The notes beneath the pieces are model-generated. The model was not told where the DNA came from. It was given only the letters and a program-made list of their open reading frames with translations, and ran no database searches. Source: Hyaloscypha bicolor E (Eukaryota; Ascomycota; Leotiomycetes; Helotiales; Hyaloscyphaceae). From it: a DNA stretch of 64,000 bases. Of this stretch, positions 48,401-62,031 are shown one piece after another. The DNA is taken from the NCBI RefSeq assembly GCF_002865645.1, contig NW_020194620.1:379353-443352 (forward strand). Direction: 5' to 3'. Within the stretch, counting starts at the first letter, position 1. Every line of letters starts with the position of its first letter. Position numbers and translations under genes: made by a program.

Positions 48401-50698
48401 ATAAAAGCAAAATCTTTCTAGTAAAAAAGAAAATAAATATTAATAATTAAAAATATTATAATTATTAAAACCAGAGATTTTTAGTAATTCTTCTAAAAAA
48501 TTAATTTCTGTAATATTAGTATAAGTAAAATAATAGATTAAAAAAAAGCCTATTTAATTTCCTAAGCCTAATTTAGAAAATTGAAATTAAAAAAGAAATA
48601 TTTAGCCTAAAAATTAGTAGAATATAGAAATCTAACTTATAAATATAAATTAATAAGGAAATAAATAAAATAAAATAAAAGCTTTTTAAAAACAAAAAGA
48701 TTTTTTAAACTAGATTTAAAATACTAAAAATAAAATAAAAGCTATATTAATAATAAATATATAAAATAATATTTAAAATATAATATCTAAAATATATTAA
48801 AAAAGCTTTAGTATAATATTTAAAAAAAAAACTTTAAAAAAAGTTATTTTAAGCTATAATTAAAATAATATAAGAAAAGAAATAAATATTTTTATTTAAT
48901 TTAAAAATTAAAATATTAATAGAAAACTACTTATAATTTTAGTTAAAATAATTTCTTTTCCTAAAATAATAATACATTTCTAATTTAATAAATCTAGAAT
49001 TTAATTTAGTATAGCTATTTAGAATAAAATATTATAAATATTTTTCTTATATAATAATTCTTTTAGCTAAATATATTAAAATAAATATATTAGTTTATAT
49101 AGAACTATAATAGATTAATACTATAATTAAGGGTTTTTAAAGCCTTTTTTTATTTTAAGTTAAATCTAAGAAAAGATTTTAATTAATTTCATAATAGAAT
49201 TTCTATTAAATAAAAAATATACTAATATAATAATTATTATAGACTATTTAAAAAAAAAAGAAGTAATACTTGAGATTATAATAAATACTATAGTAAAAAT
49301 AGTAATAAAATAATTTATAAAAATCTATTATTATTAGTATAAGCTTCTAAAATTAATAGTCTCTAATTAAATTTTCTTTTTATAAAAATATTATAAATAA
49401 AAACATATAAGCTATTAAATATTATTTATTAACTATTTATAATATATTATTTCGAGATAAATAAATCTATAAAAAAAATCTAAAAAATAATTAAATTCTT
49501 TTTTTATATTTTTATAAATTATAATTAAGTAAATTAAATAAATTTCTTATTATATATTAAGCTTATAATTAATAATTAAAATATTTTATTTATTTTATAA
49601 ATATTATATTAAGCTAATATAGCTTTAAAATAAAATTAATAAGGAAAATAAGAAATTATTATTTATTTAATTAGTAAATAATATTATATATAAGCTATAA
49701 TAGTAATAGTCTAGTAATTCTAAGAAAAAGTAATAAACCGGAAAAGAAATTAGACTTTAGAATTTAAGATTAGAAATAAAATCTGGCTTAATTTCTTGAA
49801 TATTTAAATAAATAAACTAAATAAAAAGTTTAATATAAAATATATTAAATATATAATAATAAAAATAATTAAAAGCTATAGTTTTTAGCTTAATATTTTT
49901 CTAGAAATTTATAATATATTTTATAATAAGCTTTTTTTTTTTTTAGCTAGCTATAATAAATCTATTATTAAATTAGTTCTAAAATAACTTATAGCTATAA
50001 TTATAACTTATAAAATATAAAATTAAATATAAAATTAAATAGATTCTAAATAAAAAATATTTGAAATATAGTTAAAAACTTTTAAAAAAGCTATTTATAA
50101 AATAAAAAGACTCTATTTATTTTATATAAAAAGTATATTTTATATTCCAAGAAATAATTATTATAAAGCTATAAAGAAAGCTTATAAATAGAGTACTTGT
50201 AAGAGGAATTATTTATTTAGAATTTTAAAGTAAGGAAAAAAGAAGATTTCTTAAAAAGAGAACCGAACTTAAGTATAAAATATATATATATAGCTTAGTA
50301 AGCTATACTAGTCCCAATTTAATATGAAGTATATAATGAGAACTATTATAATAAAAATATTAGAAGCTTAAAAAGAGAGAATTTAATAAAAAGAAGTTTT
50401 ATTTATATATTTATAAGATTAGTATTTATAAATAAGAAAAGAAATAATATAATAGATTAAGATCTAATTTATATATTTAGCTAAAAGCCTTTATTGAATT
50501 ATATAATAAAGGCTAGAGCCCTTATTATATAAGATATCTTTTTTAGTTAATAAAACAATTATATATTATTTAGAAAACTCAAATATCTTAAAAAATATAG
50601 TTTTATTTCTCTTTTTTTCTTATTTTTTTCTTTTTAGAGAATTATATTTAGTTAATTAAATTACTAGTTCTTTTTATATAAAGGCCTAGCCTATAATA
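45435..50698 (+). mobile_element. Gypsy-type LTR element, short LTRs
   Basis: Direct repeats at 45435-45535 and 50596-50698, roughly 100 bp or slightly longer: TATARTTYTATTTCT, a long pyrimidine run, AGAGAATT, TTTAGTTAATTAAATTA, then AAAGGCCTRGCYTATAATA. The exact 3' ends are uncertain and I found no matching target duplication. Purines AAAAAA precede the right repeat. Plus-strand reverse transcriptase at about 47.95-48.42 kb: FYKIYIIKENKQIIAFYIRY, SFNLINTLSIFQKYINQTF, FIYINNIPVYI (catalytic DD read as NN), then KYLRFII. Integrase relics at about 49-50 kb. About 5.3 kb long and heavily mutated. Its left end abuts the truncated right LTR of the previous Gypsy, so it inserted into that LTR or replaced its end. 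Confidence 0.65.
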
Positions 50699-50749
50699 AT
50701 ATTAGACTAATTATTATTTATATTTTATTATTATTTATAAATACTTCTA

Positions 50750-51555
50750 AAGCCGAATTTAAAAAAGCCAGAATTAATAAACTTTTATTACTTTTATTAC
50801 TTTTAAATTGCCTTTAATTAAGCTTTATTAAAAAGCTTATTAATATATATATATTAAGATATAAAAATATAATAAAACTAATAATAATTTTAATTATAAT
50901 CTTATTATTTTTTATAATATTTACTAATATATAAAGCTTTTATAAAAGATATTTATAAAAGCTTACTTTATTATATTAAAAAAAATAAAACTACTTTTAT
51001 ACTAATTAGTTTTTTTAATATATATATAAAGAGACTTATATAAATATTTGTAATTTTTTTAAAAGCTTTAAATTCTAATTTTATGAATTTAAATAAATGA
51101 CATATTATTATTTTAATTATTATAATAATTAAATATTTAAAAATATTTAATTACTAATTATAATATAAATTTATACTTGCTTTATAAAATAGTAAATCTT
51201 TATATAATAAAGTTATTATTTTTTATTAAGGCTTATTAATATATTAATATATTATAATTTCTAATTCTTTTATTAATTTTGGCTATATTATTAATAAGCT
51301 CTAATTATTTATTATTACTTATAAAAAGAATTAATATTAAAGTCTTTTTTATTAATTAATAATAATTAAATAGCTATTTATTCGGAAATTATTAATATAA
51401 TTCCGATATAATTATAATACTAGAAATAATTATATATTATATAAGAAATATAAATATTATTTCTAGAAATATATATTAGAGAAATAAAAAGCTAAAAAGA
51501 CTTAATTTAGAACTAAAAATCTTTATTAATTTAAGGCTTTAAATTTATATTATTT

Positions 51556-51587
<32 letters not shown>

Positions 51588-51737
51588 ATAAAGAATTAGT
51601 ATTTAAATCTTTATTTTATTTTAGTTAAAAGCTTTTTAATTACTATTATTATATTAATAATTATAGCTAATACTTTTATAAATAATTTTAATTTCTTTTT
51701 TTTATATATTAATTAATAAATAAAAACTATATTTTAG
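50750..51737. other. AT-rich spacer, no element recognised
   Basis: Low-complexity TA-rich sequence between two Gypsy elements, including an (ATA)n-like run at about 51560-51590. Nothing else seen. Confidence 0.4.
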
Positions 51738-51742
51738 AACTT

Positions 51743-52014
51743 TATAATAGATATATATAATAATATATAAATAGGTATTAGATATTATAAATCTAGTTTC
51801 TTATTTTAGATAAAGCTTATAATTAGAATTATATAAATTATAGAAAATTATATTTCCTAATTAAATAAAGGGCTTTATATATTTAACTAAATACTAGGAA
51901 ATATATAAGAAAATACTTTTAGCTTTAGAAAGATATATTAATTAGTTTTTGATTAGAATTAACTTTTAGAAATTAGTTATATTTATATATTACTTTATTA
52001 TTATATATCTTATA
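51743..52014 (+). repeat. Left LTR of Gypsy element 51.7-58.7 kb
   Basis: 272 bp, pairs with 58393-58702, preceded by AACTT. Confidence 0.82.
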
Positions 52015-55000
52015 TTCTAATTAATTTAATTTTCGGGAAATAGTTTATTATAAAATAATTAAACTATTAATAAATAAAATTATTAATAACTAGAATATTA
52101 ACTAGAAAAAATACCTCTATTATTACTAAAATAATCTAGTTAGATATCTAGAAAAATACCTAGTTAGGTATTCTTTATACTATCTAATTAGGAAAAGGAA
52201 ATAGAATTTAGATATTTCTAGAACTAGATAATAAAATAATAATAATAAAGAAATTAGTAATAGCTTATTATTATATTATTAAATTAAAAATAGAAATATA
52301 ATAGAAAAAGAATCTAGAAAAGCTAAAAGCTTAGATTTATTATTTTAAAAATATTCGGATATTTAGTATAAAGCCTATTATATTTCTAGTAATATTCTTA
52401 GTTTAAAAAGCTTTAAAACCCCGAGAACTAATAATTTATAAAGAAAAAAATATTAAAAAAGCCCAGAACTTTTTTTATTAAATAGAACTAAAATAGTAAA
52501 ATTATCTAGGCTATAAATATAATAAAAATTATATATTATATTTCTTATTTTAAAGATATAGCCAGAAATATCTAGAAATATAAAAAGTAATTAGTAAATA
52601 TTAATATTATAGATTAAAAAACCTTTATTAAATTTATAAAAAATTCTATTTTAGATTCAGAAAACCGTAATAATAATGCCCTTATTAAGTTTAAAAATAT
52701 TAAATAGTAGCCAGATTAGAATATTTAAAGCTTTATATTTTATTTAAAAAGCCTATTAAATAATTTAGAATATACGGGTTTATTATAAGAATAAAATAAG
52801 AGATTCCGAACGAGATTAATTATTAAGGAAATACTTCATTTAAAAAAAAAGCTTATTTTTATAGCTATAAGAATTAAGAAAAACTTAAATCTATTTACTT
52901 AATAGAAATATAATAATAAGCTAATAAAATAATAAAAGAAAGAAAATAGATAAAAAAAAGAAAATAATAAAAAGATATAAAAAAGAAATATCTTCTTATT
53001 ATAAGATTTATAAAACCGAAATAATAAAAATATAATAATAGAATCTAATATAATACTTATATTAGAATTTATAAAACCAGATATAATTCATTTTATTTAT
53101 TAGAAAAAGAATTATTATATTATTATTTATTTAAATCGAAAAAACCCGATTTATTATAATTATAATAAATCTGGCTATAAAATATATAAGTACCTAGAAC
53201 GAAAGAAATCGAGAAACGAATATATTTTATAATAGTTATATTCGTTTATATTATAGAAAAAAAAGCTTCTAAAACGAGAATAGTAATTAAAATAACTATT
53301 AAAATAAAGAAAAATAAATATAGAATTAAAGTATTAGTTAATTCAAATATAAAAGCTAATTATATAAAGAGAAAGCTAGCTTTAAATATAGGAATTCTAT
53401 TAATATTAAAAGTAATTCTTTTAATTTTATTAGAAGAAACTATAATCTATTTATATAGAAATTATATTTTTAGAATTATTATTAAGAATATACTAGAGAA
53501 TTAAAAAGAGGCTAATATATATTTTATATTATATAATTTTAATTCAAACTATATTAATATAATACTTGAATTCCTATAGTTTTATTAAATTAATTTCCTA
53601 ATTTCCTTTAAGAAAATAATATAGAAGTACTAGATTTAATTATAGAAAATTTATTAAAATAATAAAATATAAAATATATATTTTTTTATTAATTACCTAT
53701 TTTATAATAAATAGTATAAAAGGAAAACTATAATAAGACAAAAACCTATATAAAGTATATTAGAATATAAAACGTGACTTAATAGTAAAATAATAAATCA
53801 AAAGTAGAAATAGTAAAGTATAAATAGTATATAGTATATAAAAGCTTAATTAATTAAATACTCAGAAGGAATTATTCTTTAGAACTATAGAAAAACCAGC
53901 TTTCTTATATAATTTCTGCAAGTCACATATAAAAGGCCTTTATTATATAACTAAAACCTTAAAACCGCTAAAATAATATGATTTTTAAAGAGTATAGCCT
54001 GCCATATTATAATAGCTAAAGAATTAGTATTAATACTATAAATAGAATAGTTATATTTCTTAAAAAATATTAGAACTTTCTTTAAAGATTATTTATAAAG
54101 GCTATAAATATATTATTTAATTATTATATAGTTCTATATATATTTTATTAGAAAAAGAGCTTAAAATCTTTTAGGAATATTTTAATACTAGCTTAAAAAA
54201 GAAATAGATTTATTATTTTACTAATTTAGCTAATACCCTAATTATATTTATTCTAAAAAGAAAAAGTAGCCTATATCTATATATTAATTATTAGAATCTA
54301 AATAGAATTACTATTAAGAACCGAATACTATTATTATTTATTAGTAAAATAATAAATAGACTTTATAAAATAAAGATATATATAAAGCTAGATTTAAAGA
54401 ATATTTACTATTAATTATAAATTCAGAAAAGTAATAAATAGAAAATAATATTTCGAATATTATATTATATTCTTTAGACTTTTTAATATTCTAGTAATAT
54501 TTCAGATATATATTAATTATATATTAATAGATATTATAAATATTATTTATATAGTTTATTTAGATAATATTTTATTTTATTTTAAGAACCTAAAATAATA
54601 TATAATAATAATTTAATATATATTCGAATAATTATAATAATATTAGCTTTTTATAAACTTAATAAAATCCGAGTTTAATATAAAGAAAATAAAGTTCCTG
54701 GAATTTATAATTAGTCTAGATAATATAGAAATAGAAACTAGCCGAATTATAATTATTAGAAAATAATTAGCTCTAAAGAATAATATTTAGAAAATCCAAA
54801 TATTTCTGACTTTTATTAATTTTTACTAGAAGTTTATTTATAAATATTCTAAAATAATAAAAGAATTAATTAATTTATTAAAAACTAATAAAAAACTATA
54901 ATATTATTTTAGCTAAATAAATAAGATAATTAAAGCTTTTAAAAAACTAAAAGTTATATTTATAATAGAATTAATTCTTTATTATTTTAATTTGGTCTTA

Positions 55001-58000
55001 AAAATTTATATAAAAACGAATATTTTAGGATTTATAATTATAGATATAATTTTCTAGCTCTTTAGTAAAAAAGCAAAAGTCTAGTAATATTTTATTACCT
55101 TTTATTTTATAAAAAAATAACTATAATTAAAAACAGATATAAGATATATAATTTTAGTATTTTATATTTAGTAATATTATTTAGTATATATCTGGTATAT
55201 TATTATTATTAAAACAAATTATAATAATTTAAAATACTTTATAATTAAAAGAAAATTAATTAATAAATAAAATAAATAAAGAAACTAGCTATCTTTAATT
55301 TTATTTTAGAATATTATTCGAGATATAATAATTCTACTAATAAGCTATTAAAAAGACTAGATTTTATAATAAATATAAATAAAAATATTTTATTATCTAT
55401 ATTTTATAATAAGTTATAAAATATAAAATAAAGAGTTCTATAAATAATAATAATAGAATATTATATTATTCTTATAATACTATAATATAAAGCCCAAAAA
55501 AAGTATATATTTCTTAATTAGTAAAATATTAAGGAATTCTAAAAAGGAAATCTATTTTAATAAGAGAATAATACTAAAAATATTATTATTTAAATCTATT
55601 ACTAGTATAGCTAATTATAAATAATATATATTATAGATTCTAGCTATATAAATAGCTAGGTCCGAAATAATATATAAAGAAAATAAAGAAATATTATTTA
55701 AACTATTATTATAATACTAAAGACTTAATTTATTAATATAATACTAGTAATATAAATAGTTTTTAAAAGAGATTTTAGCTAGAACTATTAAGATTTAAGA
55801 ATTTAATATATCTGAATTATTAAAATATTAAAATACTATTTATATATTAAATAAACTAGCTCTTAAAAAAGAATTATTATAAGCTAATTATAGTAATCTC
55901 ATAAGTAAATATTTTAGTATTAATAAAATATTAGAGATTTTATAAAGGAAATACTTTTAATAAAATAAAATAAAAATATAAAAGATTATATTAGAACTTG
56001 TTTTATATATTATATAATATATTTAGTTTATTTCCTATTTCTTCTAAGTTATAGTAAGAAATTACTATAGACTTTATTATAAAACTATTTCTTTTTAGAT
56101 TTTATAATAAAATATATAAAAATAATATAATATAATATAATTATTAAAGAAATCTCGCCTTCTAATCTAGTAAAGCTATTTATATATTATAGTATTAAAA
56201 ACTTTAATATATTTATAAATATAATTTCTAATAAAGAATCTGTTTTTATAAATAAATTCTAGTTAAATTTATATTTCTATTCAAAGGTTTAATAATAGCT
56301 AAATATAATATTCTATTTATAAACTAATAAATAAATAAAGAATCTAAATCAAACTCTAAAATAATACTTGAGATATTATATTAGCTATTAATAGAATAAC
56401 TAGATAATAAAGCTTATTTTTATAATAGTTTTATATATTAAGAATAATATTTTAGAAAAAAAGATACTAGTAATATAAAAAAGAATTTAAAGAATTTAAA
56501 TAAAACGAGAAATACTAGAGAAATAATAATAAAAAGTAGTAAAAATATAAAAAAAAGTATTATAATAAAAAATATATTAATATAAAGTTTGAAATATATA
56601 ATAAAGTTATATTTTATATAAAAAAATATTTAATAGCTATATTTTAATATAAAACTAGTAAATAAAATATTTCGGTTTCTTTAAAGTTCTAGAAATTATA
56701 AAAAAATATAAATAGATATATTATTTAGAATTACTATTATTATATTAGATTTATAATATTTTTTATATTTCTTTTTTAGAACTATAATATCTGCTAACTA
56801 GTACTATAATAGAACTAGAACCGGTTAAGATTAAGAATAAAAAGAAATTTAAAATAGAATTTATTATAGCTTATAAAAAAGAAGAAAAAGAAAAAAAGAA
56901 ACTTATTTATTAGAAGAGCTATTTACTAATAAATAATATATAGGAACTATTAAATAATCCGAAAAATATAGCTTAAGAATTATAAGAATATTTTAAAAAA
57001 AGCAATATTATAATATTATTAGCTAAATAGAAATATAAAAAATAAATACTTTTATTAGAAAACTATTAAAAACTATATATTTATTCTTAGAAAAACTATA
57101 CAAAAATTATTAAAAACTCTAAAAACTCTAATTCCTATATTTTATAAATACTTTATTCTTATAACTAGGTTTTACTATTCTAATTATTATTCTTATTAGA
57201 ATTTTTTTAAGAAATAAATAATAAATTAGCCCAGAAAACTATTAGTTATTAGTAAGAAATAAAAAGGAAATAAGCTTATTTAATACTAAAAAATATTAAT
57301 TATATCTTTAAAAATACTTTATATTTATATTAAACTAATAAGAATTACTTAACTTATATCTTAGATTATTAGAGAAATCTATTAGCCATAAATAATAGCT
57401 TTAATATAAAAAATATATAAAGTTTAATATAGAAAAAGAATAATAATAGCCTTTTTCTATTTAGATAAAGGCTAGATAAAACGCTTATATATATATATAT
57501 ATATAGCTTAGAAAAAATAGTTTAATTATATTATATATATTTAGGAAACCTTAAATAATATTAGAATAAAAAATAAAAGAAGAAAATTATAATTTATAAA
57601 ATTATATTTCTTATTTTTAGAATAATAGTAATTATATATTAAATAACTATTATTTTTAATTTAAGTAAAATTAGGAAACTTAATAATATTCTTGAAATAT
57701 TAAAGATAATAAAGGCAAATTAAGGCTATAGAAATATTGGCTCAATAATTAATAATAGGCTAATAAATATTAAAGAAAGGATTTATTTTAATAAATAAAA
57801 AAACTTAAAAGAAGCTTAAAGAGACTTAAAAAAGGCTTGAAAAAGGCTTGAAAAAGAAGGGCAAAAGATAAGAAAAAGCTAAATATAATATTATAATTAA
57901 AAGAAAAGAAAATTAGTTAATAGAAAAAAGAGTTCTTTTTATAATACTTTTTCTTTAAATAATAATTATAAATTCAGAATTAGCTTTATATTAGAAATAC

Positions 58001-58392
58001 TCAAAAAATTCCAAAAAAGAAATTTATAAATAAACTAGAAAATCAGATTAATTTTTTTTAAGCTTTTAGGTCTATAAAGTAATAATCTATTTATAAATAG
58101 AAGCTAAATTAGAATTTATAAACTAATTAGAAAATCGAATAAGCTTTATATCTAATAATATATATTATTTTTATATTATTTTTATAAGAAGGAATTACTA
58201 AAGGCAATTTATAAATTAACTAAATAGAATTAATAAATTATATTCTTAATTCTATTATCTAATATAATTATAAAATAATTATAAAAAGTCTTTAGAAAAG
58301 GCTAATAGCTAAAAAAGTTTTAGAAGGCATTTATAAAGCTATTTATAATTTTCTTAGATCTTTTAGGAATAAGGGCCTAGAAAGGGAATTAA

Positions 58393-58702
58393 TATAATAA
58401 ATATATATAATAATATAATAATATATATTAAATATTATAAATCTAGTTTCCTATTTTAGATAAAGCTTATAATTAGAATTATATGAATTATTAGAAATCG
58501 TATTTTCTTATTAAATAAAGGGCTTTATATATTTAGCTAAATACTAGAGAATATATAAAGAAATACTTCTAGCTTTAGAAAGAAGTATTAATTAGTTTTT
58601 TATTAGAATTAACTCTTAGAAACTAGTTATATTTATAAGTATTATTTTTTAGCTTATTTATCTTAATTATTTATATATTACTTTACTATTATATACCTTA
58701 TA
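58393..58702 (+). repeat. Right LTR of Gypsy element 51.7-58.7 kb
   Basis: 310 bp including an internal 38-bp difference from the left LTR, followed by AGCTT. Confidence 0.82.
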
Positions 58703-59563
58703 AGCTTAATGAATTATTAATAAAAGATATTTAAATATAATATTTATTACTTTTATAAAATTATAATTAATATTAGAGTTTTTAAATATTTAATTACTAG
58801 TTTAAATTAATTTCAGGTATTATAATAAGTTAATAAAATTATTAAAAGTTAAATTATTATTTAATTTAATATTAAATCTTTATTTTTAAATTCTTTAATT
58901 ATAATATTTGTATTATTATTTTAATTATAAAATATATTAAAATAAATAAGCTACAATATTAATATAAAAGCCTTTAAATATCTTATAAAATATTATAAAT
59001 AATACTAGAAATATAGCTAATTACTAAATTAATTCGAGTTTAATTTAAGAAATAATATTAGTTTTAATTATTTTATTATTAATAATATTTTTTATATTTT
59101 TAAAAAGGTTATACTTTATATTATTAATAAAAGTATTTGATATTAAATAAGCTAATAGCTTTAAAATATTAATATAATATATATCTGAAATATATTTAAA
59201 TAATATTAAATTAATAATTATTTAGGATTTTTTAATTAGATTATAGCAAATACCAAAAAGTAATTTATTAGTAAATATTATAAATATAAAGATTAAAATT
59301 ACTTCTATAAAAGCTTATAATATTATTAGAATTATAAAATATTATTATAAATTAATTCAATATATTTATTTTTTTATTATAGCCGAAATTAATAAAATTA
59401 ATAGAAATATTATATTTTAAATAGCTTTTAAAACTATTAATAATTTTATAAAACCTAATAGTATTATTTTGACTTTTTTAATTTGTAGTACTTTATTTTA
59501 AATAATTAAATATAATATTTTATTATTTATTATTTTATAGTAATTAATAGCTTTCTGTTTTCT

Positions 59564-61076
59564 AAGCTTATATCTAATTAATAACCTTATTAATTTATTT
59601 TATAAACTTATTAAAAAACTAAATTTAAATAGTAAGTCTATTCTAAAAGTTATAAAACTAGAAATTACTTATTTATTATTTATTATTTATTATTTCTATT
59701 ATATTAATAAGCTTTTTATAAAATAATTGACTTATAATTCTTGTTTTTTTTATAATAAGTAATTCTTTAAAATTATTAGTCTTTAAACTAATAATACCTT
59801 ATTTATTAAAACTAATAATTTTATAAAAGTAAAGTAATTAAAGCTCTAAGAAATCAAGTTCTTAGCTAAGAAATCTAAATATTTTACTTTTAATTATAAT
59901 CTCAAATTTAATAAAGGTATTATTTATATAAATACTAATATAAAAACCTCTAAATTATTTCTATAAAAAAATTATTATTATAAGTAATAGAAATACTATT
60001 TATTAAAATCTCTTTATTAAAAATTAATATATTATTTAATATATTAAAGAAATATATATTTTATTAGTTTATTAATAAAAAGCTTTATATAATTTATTAA
60101 TTATTATTTAAACTATTAAACTATTAGAAACTAATATAAAGGTATTTAATAAATATATTTAATAATAAATTGAGAATATTATTAGAAAACTAAGATTTAT
60201 AAAGCTAATAAAAAAAGTTCTTATATTTAATTATTTTTATAAATGTTTTATTTATAAATAACCAAGATCTCTTTTCCTAAATCGAATATATTCTAGTTCT
60301 AATAAATAGAACTAGATATACTAATATTATTTACTAGTTTTTTATTAAATATAAGAGAGTTATTAAAAGTATTTTAGTTTTAGAATTATATAATATAATT
60401 TATAACTTTAATATAAGTATTTTAGTTAAATCTATAATTAATAAAATACTAAAAATAAAACTATTATTTATTATTTATATGAATTTGAAATCGTTATATA
60501 AATGCTTTATTAAATTAGATACTATTTAAAAGAAATATCTAATAATTAATATATTATACTTTTATTAAATATATAAATAATAAAAGATTATAAAAGTTAA
60601 ATAAATTAAAAGAGAATTAAATTTTACTAATTCTATAATAAAATTAAAACTATTAAATATCTTTAAATACTATATTAATATAAATATTATTAGTTAAATA
60701 TAAAGGAATAAGTTAAATATAAATAGAATAGAAAATAAATACATAAAATAAAAAGAATTAAATATATTAAATAAAAGAATATTATAAAAAAGAAAGTTAT
60801 ATATAAAAGACTATAGCCTTTAGTATATAACTAAAACCTTAAAAACGTATATAAATATATAGAATATTTGGAAAATCTAGTACTAGGCCAAATTAAGAAA
60901 TTAGTATATAATTAAAAAGAAATACTATTTTTCGCGTTTTTAGAAAAGTTTTAATATTAGTATAATTATTTCTTTAGAGATTATATATATAATTACGAGA
61001 TTTAAGAAATAAAATATAAATAATAAAATATAAATAACGAGGTATAAAATATAAGATATAATTATATAATCTTATA
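59564..61076 (+). mobile_element. 3' part of a Copia (Ty1) element, plus orientation
   Basis: Plus-strand relic of the end of Copia pol: AYIQ with later SLQTNNTLF (from the LQTDDTL reverse-transcriptase motif), and RNase H text VIYINLKSLYKCFIKLDTIQKK near 60.47-60.53 kb, matching the ..TDSKSLYDCLVKLGTTQEKR.. end of fungal Copia elements. The 3' LTR is 60798-61076 (279 bp), preceded by the purines AAAAAAGAAAG. Sequence left of about 59.56 kb no longer matches the sister copy, so the 5' half is missing or replaced. Many stops. Confidence 0.75.
60798..61076 (+). repeat. Copia LTR, plus orientation
   Basis: 279 bp, TATATATAAAAG.. to ..ATAATCTTATA. It is the reverse-complement partner of 61751-62031 and is followed by TTTTA. 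Confidence 0.75.
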
Positions 61077-61750
61077 TTTTATATTTAGGAATTATATAAT
61101 AATATTATATATTACTAATAAATTAATAATTACTCAATTTAGTTTTTATATATATTAAAAAGTACTTTATTTATATTTTTATTATTTATTAAATTTTTAT
61201 TATATAAAAAATATATATATTAGTTCGAGATTTTATTTTAAAAGTAATTAATTAATAATAATAATAATAATTATATTAAATAATATTTAGTTCTAATTAT
61301 TAATAAATATATAAATTATTTTATAATAAAAGAAATTCAAAAAATTTATTTTTAAACTATAAAATATAAAAAAGAAACTTTAATTATAAATTATTTTAAA
61401 TAATAGAAATTATATAATTAACTTAATACTTTTAATAAAAAGAAATAATTAATAAAATATTAAATTTATAATTATTTAATTTTAATTATTAATTATATAA
61501 ACTAAAATATAATTAAAATTAAAACTTTATATTATTTTTTAATTTAAATAAATATATAAGCGAAATTTATAATTAAATATTAGTTTACTAGTAATATATA
61601 GTACTATTATATAGGCGTGAAATGCTATTTATATAAGATTAGTAAAGTTATTATTTAGAAATAAGAATTATAATATTATAGTATTAATATATAATTCCTA
61701 AATCTGCTAAGCCTAATAAGAACTAGCTACTAGTTAAGTTATTTATAAAA

Positions 61751-62031
61751 TGCGAGATTATATAACTATATCTCGTATTTTATATCCCGTTACTTATATT
61801 CTATTACTTATATCCCGTATTCTGAATCCCGTAATTATATATATAACTCCCGAAGAAATAGCTATACTAATACTAGAACCTCTCTAAAAAAACGCGAAAA
61901 ATAGTACTTTTCTCTAATTATATATAAATTCCCTAATTGGGGCTAGTACCAGATTTCCCAAATGCTTTATATATCTATATTGCTTTTTGAGGTTTTGGTT
62001 ATATACTAAAGGCTATAGTCTTTTATATATA
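61751..62031 (-). repeat. Copia LTR, minus orientation
   Basis: 281 bp. On the minus strand it starts TATATATAAAAGAC and ends ATAATCTCGCA, followed by TTTTA. Confidence 0.75.

Larger units (their letters stand above)
51743..58702 (+). mobile_element. RIP-inactivated Gypsy LTR retrotransposon
   Basis: LTRs 51743-52014 (272 bp) and 58393-58702 (310 bp; the difference is a 38-bp stretch present only on the right, at about 58643-58680). Flanks AACTT (51738-51742) and AGCTT (58703-58707) are a 5-bp target duplication with one G-to-A change. Gag has a CCHC knuckle whose four ligands all read Tyr (codons 53152, 53161, 53176, 53191). Reverse transcriptase at about 54.25-54.75 kb: SLYLYINYQNLNRITIKNR, then KIKIYIKLDLKNIYYQL. 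RNase H and integrase follow to about 57 kb. The purine tract AGAAAGGGAATTAA precedes the right LTR. Total 6960 bp; many stops. Confidence 0.85.

Noticed and set aside
53760..54010. Extra LTR insertion inside the Gypsy element at 51.7-58.7 kb
   Set aside because: Only about 40 bp (near 53930-53970) resemble the Copia LTR; no termini or target duplication were found.
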